Shown here piece by piece: positions 28,704 to 37,151 of a stretch of DNA of 41,924 bases (the first letter of the stretch is position 1; the number at the start of each line of letters is the position of its first letter). The notes below the pieces were generated by a model that was not told the origin of the DNA, did not search any database, and saw nothing but the letters and a program-made list of their open reading frames with translations. A program made the translations under genes and the position numbers. The DNA is taken from the NCBI GenBank assembly GCA_029861845.1, contig JAOTYM010000025.1, positions 1 to 41,924 of the forward strand, in the 5' to 3' direction. The stretch is from Gammaproteobacteria bacterium. Lineage in GTDB: Bacteria; Pseudomonadota; Gammaproteobacteria; Acidiferrobacterales; SPGG2.

Positions 28704-30674
28704 ATGGTGCCAAAAACTAGCCTCAACGACACCCTTAAGAAGCGCTTCCGCGACTACAAAAAGTGGCGCGACGACCTCGTTGTGATTATCGGCAACTACC
28801 ATGCGTGGCTACAGGACCAAGAGCTAATCGATGGCGAGGACGATCTGCGTATTTTCGAGCTTCTCAAGGCGCTCGAGTCCGACAAACTAAAGGTGGCCAT
28901 GGTGGGCGAGTTCTCACGCGGCAAAACGGAGCTCATCAACGCCATCTTTTTTGCCGACTACAAACAGCGACTTTTGCCCACAGAAGCCGGGCGCACGACC
29001 ATGTGCCCGACGGAGCTGCGGTACGACGAAAACCATCCTCCCAGCATACAGCTGCTGCCAATCGAAACCCGTAAGACGGCTGAAACGATTGCTGAATACA
29101 AACGGTCTCCGACCTCCTGGGCAACGGTATCGTTGGAACTGGACGATCCCAAAAAAATGACGCAGGCCTTCAGCGAAATCGTGGCCACCAAACAAGTGAG
29201 TCCGGCAGAAGCGCAAGAGCTCGGGCTTTATAGTGCCGCGATACCGGGAACCGGCACTACGGTAAGGGTCCCTGTGTGGCGCCATGCCATCATCAATTAC
29301 CCACACCCACTTCTAAAGCAAGGGTTGGTGGTAATCGACACCCCGGGTCTGAATTCCCTTGGTAGCGAACCCGAACTAACCATCAGCATGTTGCCCAACG
29401 CACATGTTATCTTGTTCGTGCTCGCAGCCGATACCGGGGTAACGAAGTCGGATCTACAAGTCTGGCAAGAGCATGTCTGCGTAGCCAGGGTCGAAAGCAA
29501 CAAGGGCTGCATGGTGGTGCTAAACAAGGTCGATACGTTGTCGGATGAGCTAAGACATGAGGATGCGATCGTTGCCAGCATCTCCCGACAAACACAGGAG
29601 ACGGCGGCTACGTTGAAAGTCAGCAAGGATCAGGTTGTACCAGTATCGGCGCAGCAGGGATTGATCGGCAAGATAATGTATGACGAGGCACTCGTAAGAA
29701 AAAGTCGACTGCCTATACTGGAGCACAAATTGTCAGAGGAGATTATCCCAGCTAAGCAAGCACTGCTGCGCGATAGAGTCGTACAAGAAATCGGCGGCAT
29801 CATCGAAACTACAAGGGCCACGATCGATGCACGCTTTGTAGCCGCCAAACAAGAACTGCACGAACTCAGAAACATGCGCGGTAAAAACAAAGACGTGATT
29901 CAAGAAATGGTCAAGAAGGTCGCACGCGATCAGGAGATCTATGACCAGGAGCTCAAAAACGTCGACTCCACGCGAAAAGCACTGACTAGGCAAGTCAAAA
30001 TGCTACTCACCTTTCTAAGCATGTCTGCGTTTGACAAGTTGATAAAGAAAACACGTAGAGATATGAAGGGTAGCTGGACCACTTACGGATTGAAGGAGGG
30101 CATGAAGACGTTCTTTGACGGCGCCACCCAGACGATGGATAAAGTTTACCAACAAACCGATAAGATAAAGGGACAGGTCGAGGCAATATACACACAGTTT
30201 CATGTGGAGCATGGGTTAACCAAGATCAAACAAGAGAGCTTCGTGTTGCAGCCGTTCGTAGATGAACTCGAGCGCCTACACAAAGAGGCAGAAGTCTTTC
30301 GCGAAAGCACAATCATGGTTATGACCGAGCAGCACTTCGTCATCAAGAAATTCTTCATTGCGCTCGTGAGTCGTGCACGCCAACTATTCAATGACTGCAA
30401 CAGGGCAGCCGGTCAGTGGAGCAGAGCCATCATGGCCCCGGTATTCGCTCAGATCAACGAGCACAAATTGATGGTCGATCAGCGCTTCGAAAATCTAAAA
30501 AAGATTCACAGAAGCCTGGACGATCTGAACGGACGAATCGCGTTTCTAGAGGCCAACAACAGCAAACTGGAAATTCAGCAACAGATGGCCGACAACGTAC
30601 TTGCAAAGATCAACAGACCACTGCCGTCGAACGACCAGCCAGACGAGCCGATTGCCCACGTGGCTGGCGGCTAG
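28704..30674 (+). CDS. Dynamin-like GTPase, first of a tandem pair
   Basis: Large GTPase of 656 residues in the bacterial dynamin-like family, whose characterised members bend, fuse or protect membranes. The G domain shows G1 GEFSRGKT (residues 68-75), a G2-type threonine in GRTTMCPTEL, G3 DTPG (212-215) and G4 NKVD (274-277). Beyond residue 340 it is helical, with long K/E/Q-rich segments, a conserved RDMKGSWTTYGLKEGMKTFF block, and MVMTEQHFVIKKFFIALVSR, which may be the membrane or stalk contact. No transmembrane helix is evident. AAGG precedes the ATG. The neighbouring paralogue suggests a hetero-oligomer, as with other paired bacterial dynamins. Confidence 0.88.
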   Translation: MVPKTSLNDTLKKRFRDYKKWRDDLVVIIGNYHAWLQDQELIDGEDDLRIFELLKALESDKLKVAMVGEFSRGKTELINAIFFADYKQRLLPTEAGRTTMCPTELRYDENHPPSIQLLPIETRKTAETIAEYKRSPTSWATVSLELDDPKKMTQAFSEIVATKQVSPAEAQELGLYSAAIPGTGTTVRVPVWRHAIINYPHPLLKQGLVVIDTPGLNSLGSEPELTISMLPNAHVILFVLAADTGVTKSDLQVWQEHVCVARVESNKGCMVVLNKVDTLSDELRHEDAIVASISRQTQETAATLKVSKDQVVPVSAQQGLIGKIMYDEALVRKSRLPILEHKLSEEIIPAKQALLRDRVVQEIGGIIETTRATIDARFVAAKQELHELRNMRGKNKDVIQEMVKKVARDQEIYDQELKNVDSTRKALTRQVKMLLTFLSMSAFDKLIKKTRRDMKGSWTTYGLKEGMKTFFDGATQTMDKVYQQTDKIKGQVEAIYTQFHVEHGLTKIKQESFVLQPFVDELERLHKEAEVFRESTIMVMTEQHFVIKKFFIALVSRARQLFNDCNRAAGQWSRAIMAPVFAQINEHKLMVDQRFENLKKIHRSLDDLNGRIAFLEANNSKLEIQQQMADNVLAKINRPLPSNDQPDEPIAHVAGG

Positions 30675-30854
30675 GCGGGCGAAAACAGCCCTTTTTGGGC
30701 GCCCGTCGGTGACGCTGATATCGACTAGCCACGCTCGCCGCCACCGATGGGCGCCGCCCGGGTTATCAAACTTAGACCCAAGAAAGGCCGTTTTCTGGGG
30801 AAAAACCGGCAAATCTGACCCCAGAATCGGTGACCTGTGCGGATCGACAGGACT

Positions 30855-30870
30855 TGGCAGGGTTTTTGTA
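30855..30870 (+). promoter_or_regulatory. Sigma-54-like element upstream of the second dynamin-like gene
   Basis: TGGCAGG (30855-30861), GTTT, then TTGTA (30866-30870) has the same form as the element before the first dynamin-like gene, including TTGTA in place of TTGCA and a downstream GGCTAAA. The predicted leader to ATG 31057 would be long, about 176 bases. Confidence 0.38.
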
Positions 30871-30924
30871 TCTGGCTAAACGTATGGATAAGGCGTTAGC
30901 CGCCCAACCGACGCGCGGCGACGG

Positions 30925-30952
30925 TTGGTTAGAGCGTCTAAACTTATATATT
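30925..30952 (+). promoter_or_regulatory. Possible sigma-70 promoter of the second dynamin-like gene
   Basis: TTGGTT (30925-30930), a 16-base spacer and TATATT (30947-30952) form a fair -35/-10 pair about 100 bases before the start. The -10 lies in the 12-mer CTTATATATTAG (30943-30954), which recurs exactly at 33326-33337. Confidence 0.3.
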
Positions 30953-31056
30953 AGTTCTACAGCCTGCGGTTCACGGATTAGGTCCCCGGCTGTCACTTGA
31001 ATTAAATGCAATGGTCTCCCGACTCTTGGCCCACCGGGAGAAGTGAGAACGGGGAA

Positions 31057-33066
31057 ATGGCCGTTGAAAGCAATCAAACACTAAGCAGGCAGCTTGGCCA
31101 CTACCGGAAGTGGCGCGAACAACTGGTTGCCAAGATTCAAGCCTACCAATCGTGGATAGAGCAGGAAGGTCTGTCGGACGGTGCGGATGACCTGCGCGTC
31201 TACGAGCTGGTCGAAGCGCTGACCACCGACAAGCTCACTGTCGCCATGGCGGGCGAATTCTCGCGTGGCAAATCTGAATTGATCAACGCCATTTTCTTCG
31301 CTGATCACGGCCGGCGCTTACTACCAACAGAGGCAGGTCGCACAACCATGTGCCCGACCGAACTGCGCTTTGACGAGGACACCCCACCGTGCATCAAGCT
31401 TCTCCCAATAGACACGCGCAAAAGCTCAGAAACCATAACCGAATTCAAGCAATCCGGCACATACTGGACAAATATTGCATTTGAGCTTGATTCCCCCAAG
31501 AAGATGGCTAAGGCTTTTCATGAAATTGTAAAATCCAAGACAGTCAGCATTTCAGAGGCCCAAGAACTCGGCCTCTATGATCCCAACTTGTCAGATAGTG
31601 GAAGCGGCATCGATGTCCCGCTGTGGCGGCACGCGGTCATAAATTACCCGCATCCCCTCCTTAAGCAGGGTCTCGTCATACTTGATACTCCTGGGTTGAA
31701 TTCCCTAGGCACTGAACCCGAGCTAACCATGAGCATGTTGCCAAACGCTCATGTAGTGGTATTTGTACTGGCGGCTGACACGGGCGTGACCAAATCTGAC
31801 CTACAAGTGTGGCAAGAACACGTGTGCATGGCGAAGGGAAACCAGAATGAAGGGCGGCTTATCGTGCTCAACAAGATCGACACCCTATGGGACGAGCTCC
31901 GGGGTGCGAGCGCTATCGATGCAAGCATATCGCGCCAACGACAGGAAACAGCGGCCGTTCTCGGGGTCACCAAAAATTACGTATTTCCGGTCTCGGCTCA
32001 AAAAGGGTTGGTCGGAAAAATCAAACGGCAACCCGAGCTGGTGGAAAGAAGTGGATTGCCGTTGCTTGAGGCCAAATTGACGGAAGATATCGTACCTGCG
32101 AAACAAGCCCTCATTCGCGACAAGGTCGTACAAGAAATCGGCAGCATTGTGCAAACGGCGGCGGCCATAGTAGAAACACGGCTCGCCGCTACCAAGGCTG
32201 AACTCAAAGAACTCAAGGGGATGAGTGGGAAAAACGAAACTGTCATGAAGGAGATGATGGAGAAAAAACGCCAGGATCATGAGGCCTACAAGAAAAGAAT
32301 TGCAAGTTTAGAAAATACCCACAAGGTATTGGATGGACAGATCAAAATGCTGCTAAATCACCTCAGCATAGAAGCCTTTGACAAGCTTATCGATAAAACC
32401 CGTAAAGACATGAAAGGCAGCTGGACCACCCATGGCCTAAAAGGTGGCATGAAGACCTTCTTTGAGGGCGCTATGCGAACCATGGCTAAAGTGGCAAAGC
32501 AGACTGAGCGCATAAAGGGTTTGGTCGAGGCAATCTACGACCGATTCCAGGTAGAACATGGCCTTGCAAAAATCAAACTGGACAGTTTCGCACTACAACC
32601 GTATCACAACGAGCTCAAACGCCTATACAAAGAGGCTGAGGTATTCCGCAATAGTTCATCGATGGTAATGACTGAACAACACTTCGTGGTCAAGAAGTTC
32701 TTTATAACCTTAGTAAGCCGGGCACGACAGCTTTTCGAAGGCGCCAACAAGGATGCGGCGGGCTGGAGTACAGCGATTATGGCGCCAGTATTTGCCCAGA
32801 TTCGCGAACACAAAGTTATGATGGATCATCGAGTCAGCAACATGCAGAAGATCCACAAGAGCCTAAACAGTATCAACGGACGCATTAATGAGCTAATAAG
32901 CAAACAACAAAACTTGGAGCGCCAGCGGAAGATCAATCAAGAAATGTTGGCGCAGATCAAGAACCCAGCACTACAAGCGAGCCAAATCGATACAACGGTT
33001 CCAGTCAACGATGATGACGATGATACGCCAACGGACCGCCTCGCAATCACCGGTGGCGTGGCGTAA
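31057..33066 (+). CDS. Dynamin-like GTPase, second of a tandem pair
   Basis: Paralogue of the preceding GTPase, 669 residues from ATG 31057, which is preceded by GGGGA at good spacing; an upstream in-frame start at 31006 adds only unconserved residues. G1 is GEFSRGKS (66-73), G3 DTPG (210-213) and G4 NKID (272-275). The G domain and the C-terminal blocks (RKDMKGSWTTHGLKGGMKTF, MVMTEQHFVVKKFFITLVSR) are close to those of its neighbour, while the coiled-coil middle differs more. The tail ends in five consecutive aspartates, absent from the first copy. Both copies keep all GTP-binding motifs, so neither looks dead. Duplication followed by specialisation into partner subunits is the simplest reading. 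Confidence 0.88.
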   Translation: MAVESNQTLSRQLGHYRKWREQLVAKIQAYQSWIEQEGLSDGADDLRVYELVEALTTDKLTVAMAGEFSRGKSELINAIFFADHGRRLLPTEAGRTTMCPTELRFDEDTPPCIKLLPIDTRKSSETITEFKQSGTYWTNIAFELDSPKKMAKAFHEIVKSKTVSISEAQELGLYDPNLSDSGSGIDVPLWRHAVINYPHPLLKQGLVILDTPGLNSLGTEPELTMSMLPNAHVVVFVLAADTGVTKSDLQVWQEHVCMAKGNQNEGRLIVLNKIDTLWDELRGASAIDASISRQRQETAAVLGVTKNYVFPVSAQKGLVGKIKRQPELVERSGLPLLEAKLTEDIVPAKQALIRDKVVQEIGSIVQTAAAIVETRLAATKAELKELKGMSGKNETVMKEMMEKKRQDHEAYKKRIASLENTHKVLDGQIKMLLNHLSIEAFDKLIDKTRKDMKGSWTTHGLKGGMKTFFEGAMRTMAKVAKQTERIKGLVEAIYDRFQVEHGLAKIKLDSFALQPYHNELKRLYKEAEVFRNSSSMVMTEQHFVVKKFFITLVSRARQLFEGANKDAAGWSTAIMAPVFAQIREHKVMMDHRVSNMQKIHKSLNSINGRINELISKQQNLERQRKINQEMLAQIKNPALQASQIDTTVPVNDDDDDTPTDRLAITGGVA

Positions 33067-33597
33067 CCGCTATTTGATTGCTAACTCCGCGAATGTCAGG
33101 CGTAGGTACGTATCAATAACTGAACCCAATGTAAATTAATAACAACGTTGCCAATCGCAATGGCGCAAACATAAGTTCGATAAGTGAGGGAACTATGCGA
33201 GGTTGCGGAGGCGAGTTATGGTTCGCACTCTGCCGTTCACGACTGAAAGCGGCCTCTGCCACGGGCTTCGCTACTGGGTAACCCTTTGTTTATCAAAGAG
33301 TAACATGGGGGCCGTGCCATAAGTCCTTATATATTAGGCGCTTTATGCAAAACCTCGTCAACAACTCTAATTGGCTGGTCGGCTCAGCGACAAACGGTAG
33401 CGGCTAGAGGACAAACGGTTTTGCTACTCGTCCCATACTGGCCGATATTGTTTGTACGTAGACTGTGCACAGGACAAACGAAGTTTATTCGCACCACGCC
33501 TAGGCGACTCCATACAATACAGCGATCACCGTCTACACTTTGATTATGGATTGTTAGCGCCCAGCGTGGGCAAGTCTAATTGGACGCGGAGGCCGAT
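33067..33597 (+). other. Intergenic region upstream of the microprotein, with two doubtful short frames
   Basis: About 530 bases without a recognised gene. Two overlapping short frames have reasonable ribosome sites: 33195-33281 (28 codons, after GAGGG) and 33218-33322 (34 codons, after GGAGG). Neither gives a protein I recognise, and both could be chance. The region also holds the second CTTATATATTAG copy (33326-33337) and the GACAAACGG repeats. Confidence 0.35.
33389..33480 (+). repeat. Phased GACAAACGG direct repeats
   Basis: GACAAACGG occurs at 33389-33397 and 33410-33418, and GACAAACG at 33473-33480. The offsets are 21 and 63 bases, both whole multiples of 21, so the copies face the same side of the helix. 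An inverted relative, GTTTGTAC, lies at 33450-33457. They are about 120-210 bases upstream of the microprotein and could be regulator-binding sites. Confidence 0.55.
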
Positions 33598-33681
33598 ATG
33601 AAGTTAAAGGCAGAAAAAGACAAAAGAAAGTATTTCGTTTTGTTTCTATTGATCGGTGTATTTTTCTGGCTCGTTCTGTAA
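33598..33681 (+). CDS. Single-helix membrane microprotein, 27 residues
   Basis: A short frame begins with a very basic segment MKLKAEKDKRKY and continues as one hydrophobic helix FVLFLLIGVFFWLVL before TAA. The charge pattern predicts an inner-membrane protein with its N-terminus in the cytoplasm. GGAGG (33588-33592) stands five bases before the ATG, one of the best ribosome sites in the window. A strong terminator lies 95 bases downstream. It is in the same direction as the dynamin-like genes. Microproteins of this kind often modulate larger membrane proteins, but no partner can be named from sequence. Confidence 0.6.
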   Translation: MKLKAEKDKRKYFVLFLLIGVFFWLVL

Positions 33682-33776
33682 TAGCACGGCGGCAATCATA
33701 GTCACACTAAAACAAAAGCTAAGTGACTATGGTCGATTCCATGCCTCGCAAATAGGCTAACACCAAGAAAATACTC

Positions 33777-33813
33777 GACGGGGGTTGTGATTTGTCACAA
33801 CCCCCGTCTCGTT
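33777..33813. terminator. Strong bidirectional rho-independent terminator
   Basis: GACGGGGGTTGTGA (33777-33790) pairs perfectly with TCACAACCCCCGTC (33795-33808) over the loop TTTG: 14 base pairs without a mismatch. The plus strand continues TCGTTTT, and the minus strand after the stem reads GAGTATTTTC. It separates the rightward microprotein from the leftward kinase-like gene. Confidence 0.85.
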
Positions 33814-33848
33814 TTGCTCCCTTAAGTAACTGAACTCGGCCGTACAGC

Positions 33849-35024
33849 TCAAGGATGCCAACGCAAACGCCGTATGGCACGCTTGACGATCGCTTCCATC
33901 GCATTTCGCTGCGCTTCCATGCTACTAATCAGCTTAAACTGATTGCGGCAGCGATCGAGATTATGTGTAGGCCGATTGACCTTAAAGTAGGCATCCCCTT
34001 GAAGGTAATCAGTTAAGAATCGAATCCCCGTCTCATAGGTTATGACGATCGCGCCCGGTACCAGAAATGCCAGTTCCTGCTCGCTTAAGAATGATCGCGT
34101 GGATCCAAGGTAACCATCGCTGACCGCTTCGAATATCGCCAAGTCCACATAGACCTGGTTAAGATCACACTCGTCTTCACGGCTGGGGCTGGTCATGGTC
34201 CGCACAAGATCAGCAAAATCATATGCCGTCAACCCAGGCATCACCGTATCAAGATCGATCACGCATAACGCTTCTTCGCTTCTAATATCGAAGAGCACAT
34301 TATTGATTTTGGTATCGTTGTGAACTATTCGCTCCGGAAGTTCGCCGCTCGCCTGTGCACTTGTGAGAATGGACGCCATTTCCTGGCGCGCCACAGCAAA
34401 GTCGATCTCAGTACGGGCAGTTTCGGCCCGGTTGTGTGGATCATTGTCGATCGCACGACAAAGGTTTTGGTAGCGTTTTGGCGTATTGTGGAAATTCAGA
34501 ATCGTTTCATGAAGCCGCGGACCAGAAAGGTCCTGCAATAGGCCTACAAAGTTTCCAAAGGCAGCCGCAGCTACATGCGCCAAGGACCGAGTTACAACAT
34601 CGTGGGTTACCACGTTGTCGATGTACCTGTAGGTACGCCAATACTCGCCCTCCTTATCGATATAGTATGGCTTACCTTCTCGGTCCGGAACCAACGTTAA
34701 CACGCGCCGGTTCCCATCTACGCAATTCGATCGCTCGAGTTTAGCGCGCACATGGGCAACTACGCGGCTTACGTTATCCATAAGCCGAATCGGATCCTGA
34801 AACACATTACGATTGATGCGTTGGTGCACATATGTGTTGATTCGACCGTCCTCAAGATAGCTAGCTACATAGGTGTCGTGGATATGGCCACCGACTAGGG
34901 TCGATGTTTTGACGAGCCGACCGTCAATTAGAAATTTATCGGCCATTTCCGGTAGCGGTGACCGTTCTCTTGAATCGTCTTGGGGTGGTGACAAATGCCT
35001 TGTCCTACTGGTTGAGTAGCTCAT
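33849..35024 (-). CDS. APH-family phosphotransferase, N-acetylhexosamine 1-kinase-like
   Basis: Kinase-fold protein of 391 residues related to N-acetylhexosamine 1-kinase (NahK) and other small-molecule phosphotransferases. The catalytic loop is IVHNDTKINNVLFD, with the Asp base and the Asn metal ligand, and the DFG-equivalent is VIDLDTVMPG. VGGHIHDTYV near the N-terminus stands where the family has its glycine loop. The likely reaction is ATP-dependent phosphorylation of a sugar at C1, but the substrate is not certain. The start at ATG 35024 lacks a spaced ribosome site; ATG 34946 (MADKFLID) would fit the family start as well. It is divergent from the UmpA-type gene. Confidence 0.8.
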   Translation of the reverse strand: MSYSTSRTRHLSPPQDDSRERSPLPEMADKFLIDGRLVKTSTLVGGHIHDTYVASYLEDGRINTYVHQRINRNVFQDPIRLMDNVSRVVAHVRAKLERSNCVDGNRRVLTLVPDREGKPYYIDKEGEYWRTYRYIDNVVTHDVVTRSLAHVAAAAFGNFVGLLQDLSGPRLHETILNFHNTPKRYQNLCRAIDNDPHNRAETARTEIDFAVARQEMASILTSAQASGELPERIVHNDTKINNVLFDIRSEEALCVIDLDTVMPGLTAYDFADLVRTMTSPSREDECDLNQVYVDLAIFEAVSDGYLGSTRSFLSEQELAFLVPGAIVITYETGIRFLTDYLQGDAYFKVNRPTHNLDRCRNQFKLISSMEAQRNAMEAIVKRAIRRLRWHP

Positions 35025-35171
35025 CCTAGTATTTCCAATATCCGTAAAGCAAGCTGCTGTCCGAAGACTTAGCGACCGACTCCTGAAAACCTCTTTAGCT
35101 TGGTTGCAAGTTTGGTAAACTCTTCGCTGAGCCTAAGAGCAATAATCATTCGCCAAGCGTAGTTTGCAACA

Positions 35172-35903
35172 ATGAGAAAAATGGCTGCTTTGTTAACCCC
35201 CGTTTTCGAGAGCGTTCGCCACTTGACGCCAATCATCGTCGTCATCACTTTTTTCCAACTCATAGTATTGCGACAACAACTGCCGGATCTCCTCGGCGTA
35301 CTTACAGGTGCGCTATTGCTCGTGCTTGGATTAACGCTGTTTCTACGCGGCCTCGATCTCGGCCTATTTCCCATCGGCGAGTCCTTGGCGCATGATTTTG
35401 CGCGTAAGGGTAGCGTCTGGTGGCTAGTATTCTTCGCCTTTGCCTTGGGTTTTGGTACCACGGTAGCAGAACCCTCATTAATCGCGGTCGCGACTGAGGC
35501 GGCGCTGGTAGTGGCCAAAGCTAGCATAATCGAGAATACTGACGCCGCGCGCGCGGCCTACGCCCTTGGATTACGCATTATGGTGGGGCTTTCTGTCGGC
35601 GTCGCGATTATCGTCGGCGTCTTGCGGATTATTCGTGGCTGGTCGATTCAATACCTGATTATCGCCGGCTATATCGGGGTCGTCACTATGACCGCATTTG
35701 CGCCAGAGGAAATAATCGGAATTGCTTACGACGCCGGTGGGGTGACCACATCCGCCGTCACCGTGCCGCTAGTGACTGCAGTCGGTGTAGGCCTAGCCTC
35801 CAGTATCAGGAATCGCAATCCGATGATCGATGGTTTTGGGCTCATCGCACTTGCCTCGCTGACACCGATAATATTTGTCTTGGCCTACGGGATGATTATC
35901 TGA
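35172..35903 (+). CDS. DUF1538 membrane protein, UmpA-like subunit
   Basis: Integral membrane protein of 243 residues with about six to seven hydrophobic helices. It carries the DUF1538 signatures [38 protein letters not shown]-type [11 protein letters not shown] and [16 protein letters not shown]. As I recall, the homologous pair UmpA/UmpB from Halomonas was reported as a two-component Na+(Li+,K+)/H+ antiporter in which both proteins are needed. The partner gene follows with a one-base stop-start overlap (TGATG). The ATG has no clear Shine-Dalgarno; another in-frame ATG lies at 35181. Confidence 0.85.
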   Translation: MRKMAALLTPVFESVRHLTPIIVVITFFQLIVLRQQLPDLLGVLTGALLLVLGLTLFLRGLDLGLFPIGESLAHDFARKGSVWWLVFFAFALGFGTTVAEPSLIAVATEAALVVAKASIIENTDAARAAYALGLRIMVGLSVGVAIIVGVLRIIRGWSIQYLIIAGYIGVVTMTAFAPEEIIGIAYDAGGVTTSAVTVPLVTAVGVGLASSIRNRNPMIDGFGLIALASLTPIIFVLAYGMII

Positions 35904-36766
35904 TGGGCTGGTTGCACGAGTTCGTGGCTGCCATCCAGGGAACCCTGCGCGACGTGTTGCCCATCGCACTCATTATCGTTGGCTTTCAGGTATTCGTGCT
36001 GCGCCGACGAATTCCCAATCTGGCGCGAGTGCTTCGGGGTTTCCTCTATGTGACAGTGGGGATGACGCTGTTTCTGCTAGGTCTGCAGCACGCCTTGTTT
36101 CCGTTGGGCAGACTCATGGTCGAACAACTTACCGATCCTGCCTTTATCTATGGTGTCTACGGATCGGTGGTCGCGGATGTAGAGTGGTGGCAGTACAAAT
36201 GGGTATATGTATTCGCGGCTACCATCGGCTTTTCCACCACCATCGCGGAACCGGCACTGATTGCGGTGGCTAAGAAGGCGCATCAGGTATCGGGTGGTGC
36301 CATCAGCATGCGCGGACTGCGAATGGCGGTGGCAACTGGGGTGGCGATTGGCATTGCGTTGGGGTGTTTTCGCATCATCACCGGCACGCCGCTGCACTAC
36401 TATATTATCGCCGGCTACATCATGGTGATCATACAGACGCTCTTCGCTCCGCGTCTCATTATCGCCCTTGCCTATGATTCGGGCGGGGTCACCACCGGCT
36501 TGGTGACCGTGCCGCTGGTAGCTGCCCTCGGCCTGGGGTTGGCAGGTACGGTACCGGGCCGTAGCGTGATCATCGATGGCTTCGGTTTGATCGCATTCGC
36601 CAGCCTGTTCCCTATTATGGCGGTCATCGGCTACGCCCAACTGGCCGAATGGTGGGCGCGACGAACAAGGCCGGCGAGATCTGCCGACGATCTGTTCATG
36701 CAGGTACGCCGGCTATCAGCCCATCGGGCAACAACACTAAAGGATCGTAAGGACAAGGATAGGTAA
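35903..36766 (+). CDS. DUF1538 membrane protein, UmpB-like subunit
   Basis: Second DUF1538 protein, 287 residues, with the same repeated motifs as its neighbour: VGMTLFLLGLQHALFPLGRL, GFSTTIAEPALIAVAKKA, YYIIAGYIMVIIQT and YDSGGVTTGLVTVPLVAALG. It differs by an extra periplasmic or cytoplasmic stretch after the first helices and a basic C-terminal tail of about 35 residues. Start and stop overlap with the upstream gene suggests translational coupling and equal amounts of the two subunits. A long opposite-strand frame here (36077-36640) is a shadow. Confidence 0.85.
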   Translation: MGWLHEFVAAIQGTLRDVLPIALIIVGFQVFVLRRRIPNLARVLRGFLYVTVGMTLFLLGLQHALFPLGRLMVEQLTDPAFIYGVYGSVVADVEWWQYKWVYVFAATIGFSTTIAEPALIAVAKKAHQVSGGAISMRGLRMAVATGVAIGIALGCFRIITGTPLHYYIIAGYIMVIIQTLFAPRLIIALAYDSGGVTTGLVTVPLVAALGLGLAGTVPGRSVIIDGFGLIAFASLFPIMAVIGYAQLAEWWARRTRPARSADDLFMQVRRLSAHRATTLKDRKDKDR

Positions 36767-36800
36767 ACGTAATTCGGCTAGAATAGAGGAGTACTTAATT

Positions 36801-37151
36801 ATGCATTTCAAGCTAATTATCGCCCTGGTCGAAGACGACAAGACCGATGCGGTCTTGAACGCCGCACGACATTCGGGCGCAACTGGGGCCACGGTCATAA
36901 ATCAAGCACGTGGTGAGGGTCTAGAGCGAAGCCCGACATTCTTTGGCCTCGAACTAGAGAGTCAACGCGATGTCCTCATGTTTCTGGTGGAAGAGCATCT
37001 CAGTCGTAAAATACTGGAGACTATTGCCGTTACCGGCGGCTTTGACGCCAATCCAGGCGCTGGCATTGCCTTTCAAATTGATGTCGACGATGCCATCGGC
37101 GTCGCTCATCAAATCCAGCAACTTGCCGATACCGTGGAGGAAGAGCTATGA
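36801..37151 (+). CDS. PII-like signalling protein
   Basis: Small protein of 116 residues with the PII ferredoxin-like fold: FKLIIALVEDDKTDAVLNAA, then GATGATVINQARGEGLERS and VLMFLVEEHLSRKILETIAV, then PGAGIAFQIDVDDAIGVAH. The long uridylylated T-loop of GlnB/GlnK is absent, so it is a PII-like rather than a nitrogen-type PII. Such proteins bind nucleotides and gate transporters encoded beside them. GAGGAG precedes the ATG. It lies 34 bases after the UmpB-like gene and overlaps the CBS gene by four bases (ATGA). Confidence 0.85.
   Translation: MHFKLIIALVEDDKTDAVLNAARHSGATGATVINQARGEGLERSPTFFGLELESQRDVLMFLVEEHLSRKILETIAVTGGFDANPGAGIAFQIDVDDAIGVAHQIQQLADTVEEEL

Larger units (their letters stand above)
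30675..31056 (+). other. Intergenic region between the two dynamin-like genes
   Basis: A 380-base gap with no recognisable protein. CGGGCG (30676-30681) pairs with CGCCCG (30700-30705), with an inner GCCC/GGGC, just after the first stop. CCAACCG (30904-30910) pairs with CGGTTGG (30922-30928). It also holds the sigma-54-like and sigma-70-like elements listed separately, so the second gene probably has its own control. Confidence 0.5.

Noticed and set aside
30902..30934. GCCCAAC ... GTTAGAG hairpin as an integron attC site
   Set aside because: Only one of the two core sites fits the consensus, the element is too short, and there is no integrase or cassette array.
36077..36640. 187-codon minus-strand frame opposite the UmpB-like gene
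   Set aside because: His/Asp/Arg-rich product that arises from the helix codons of the real gene; no homology recognised.
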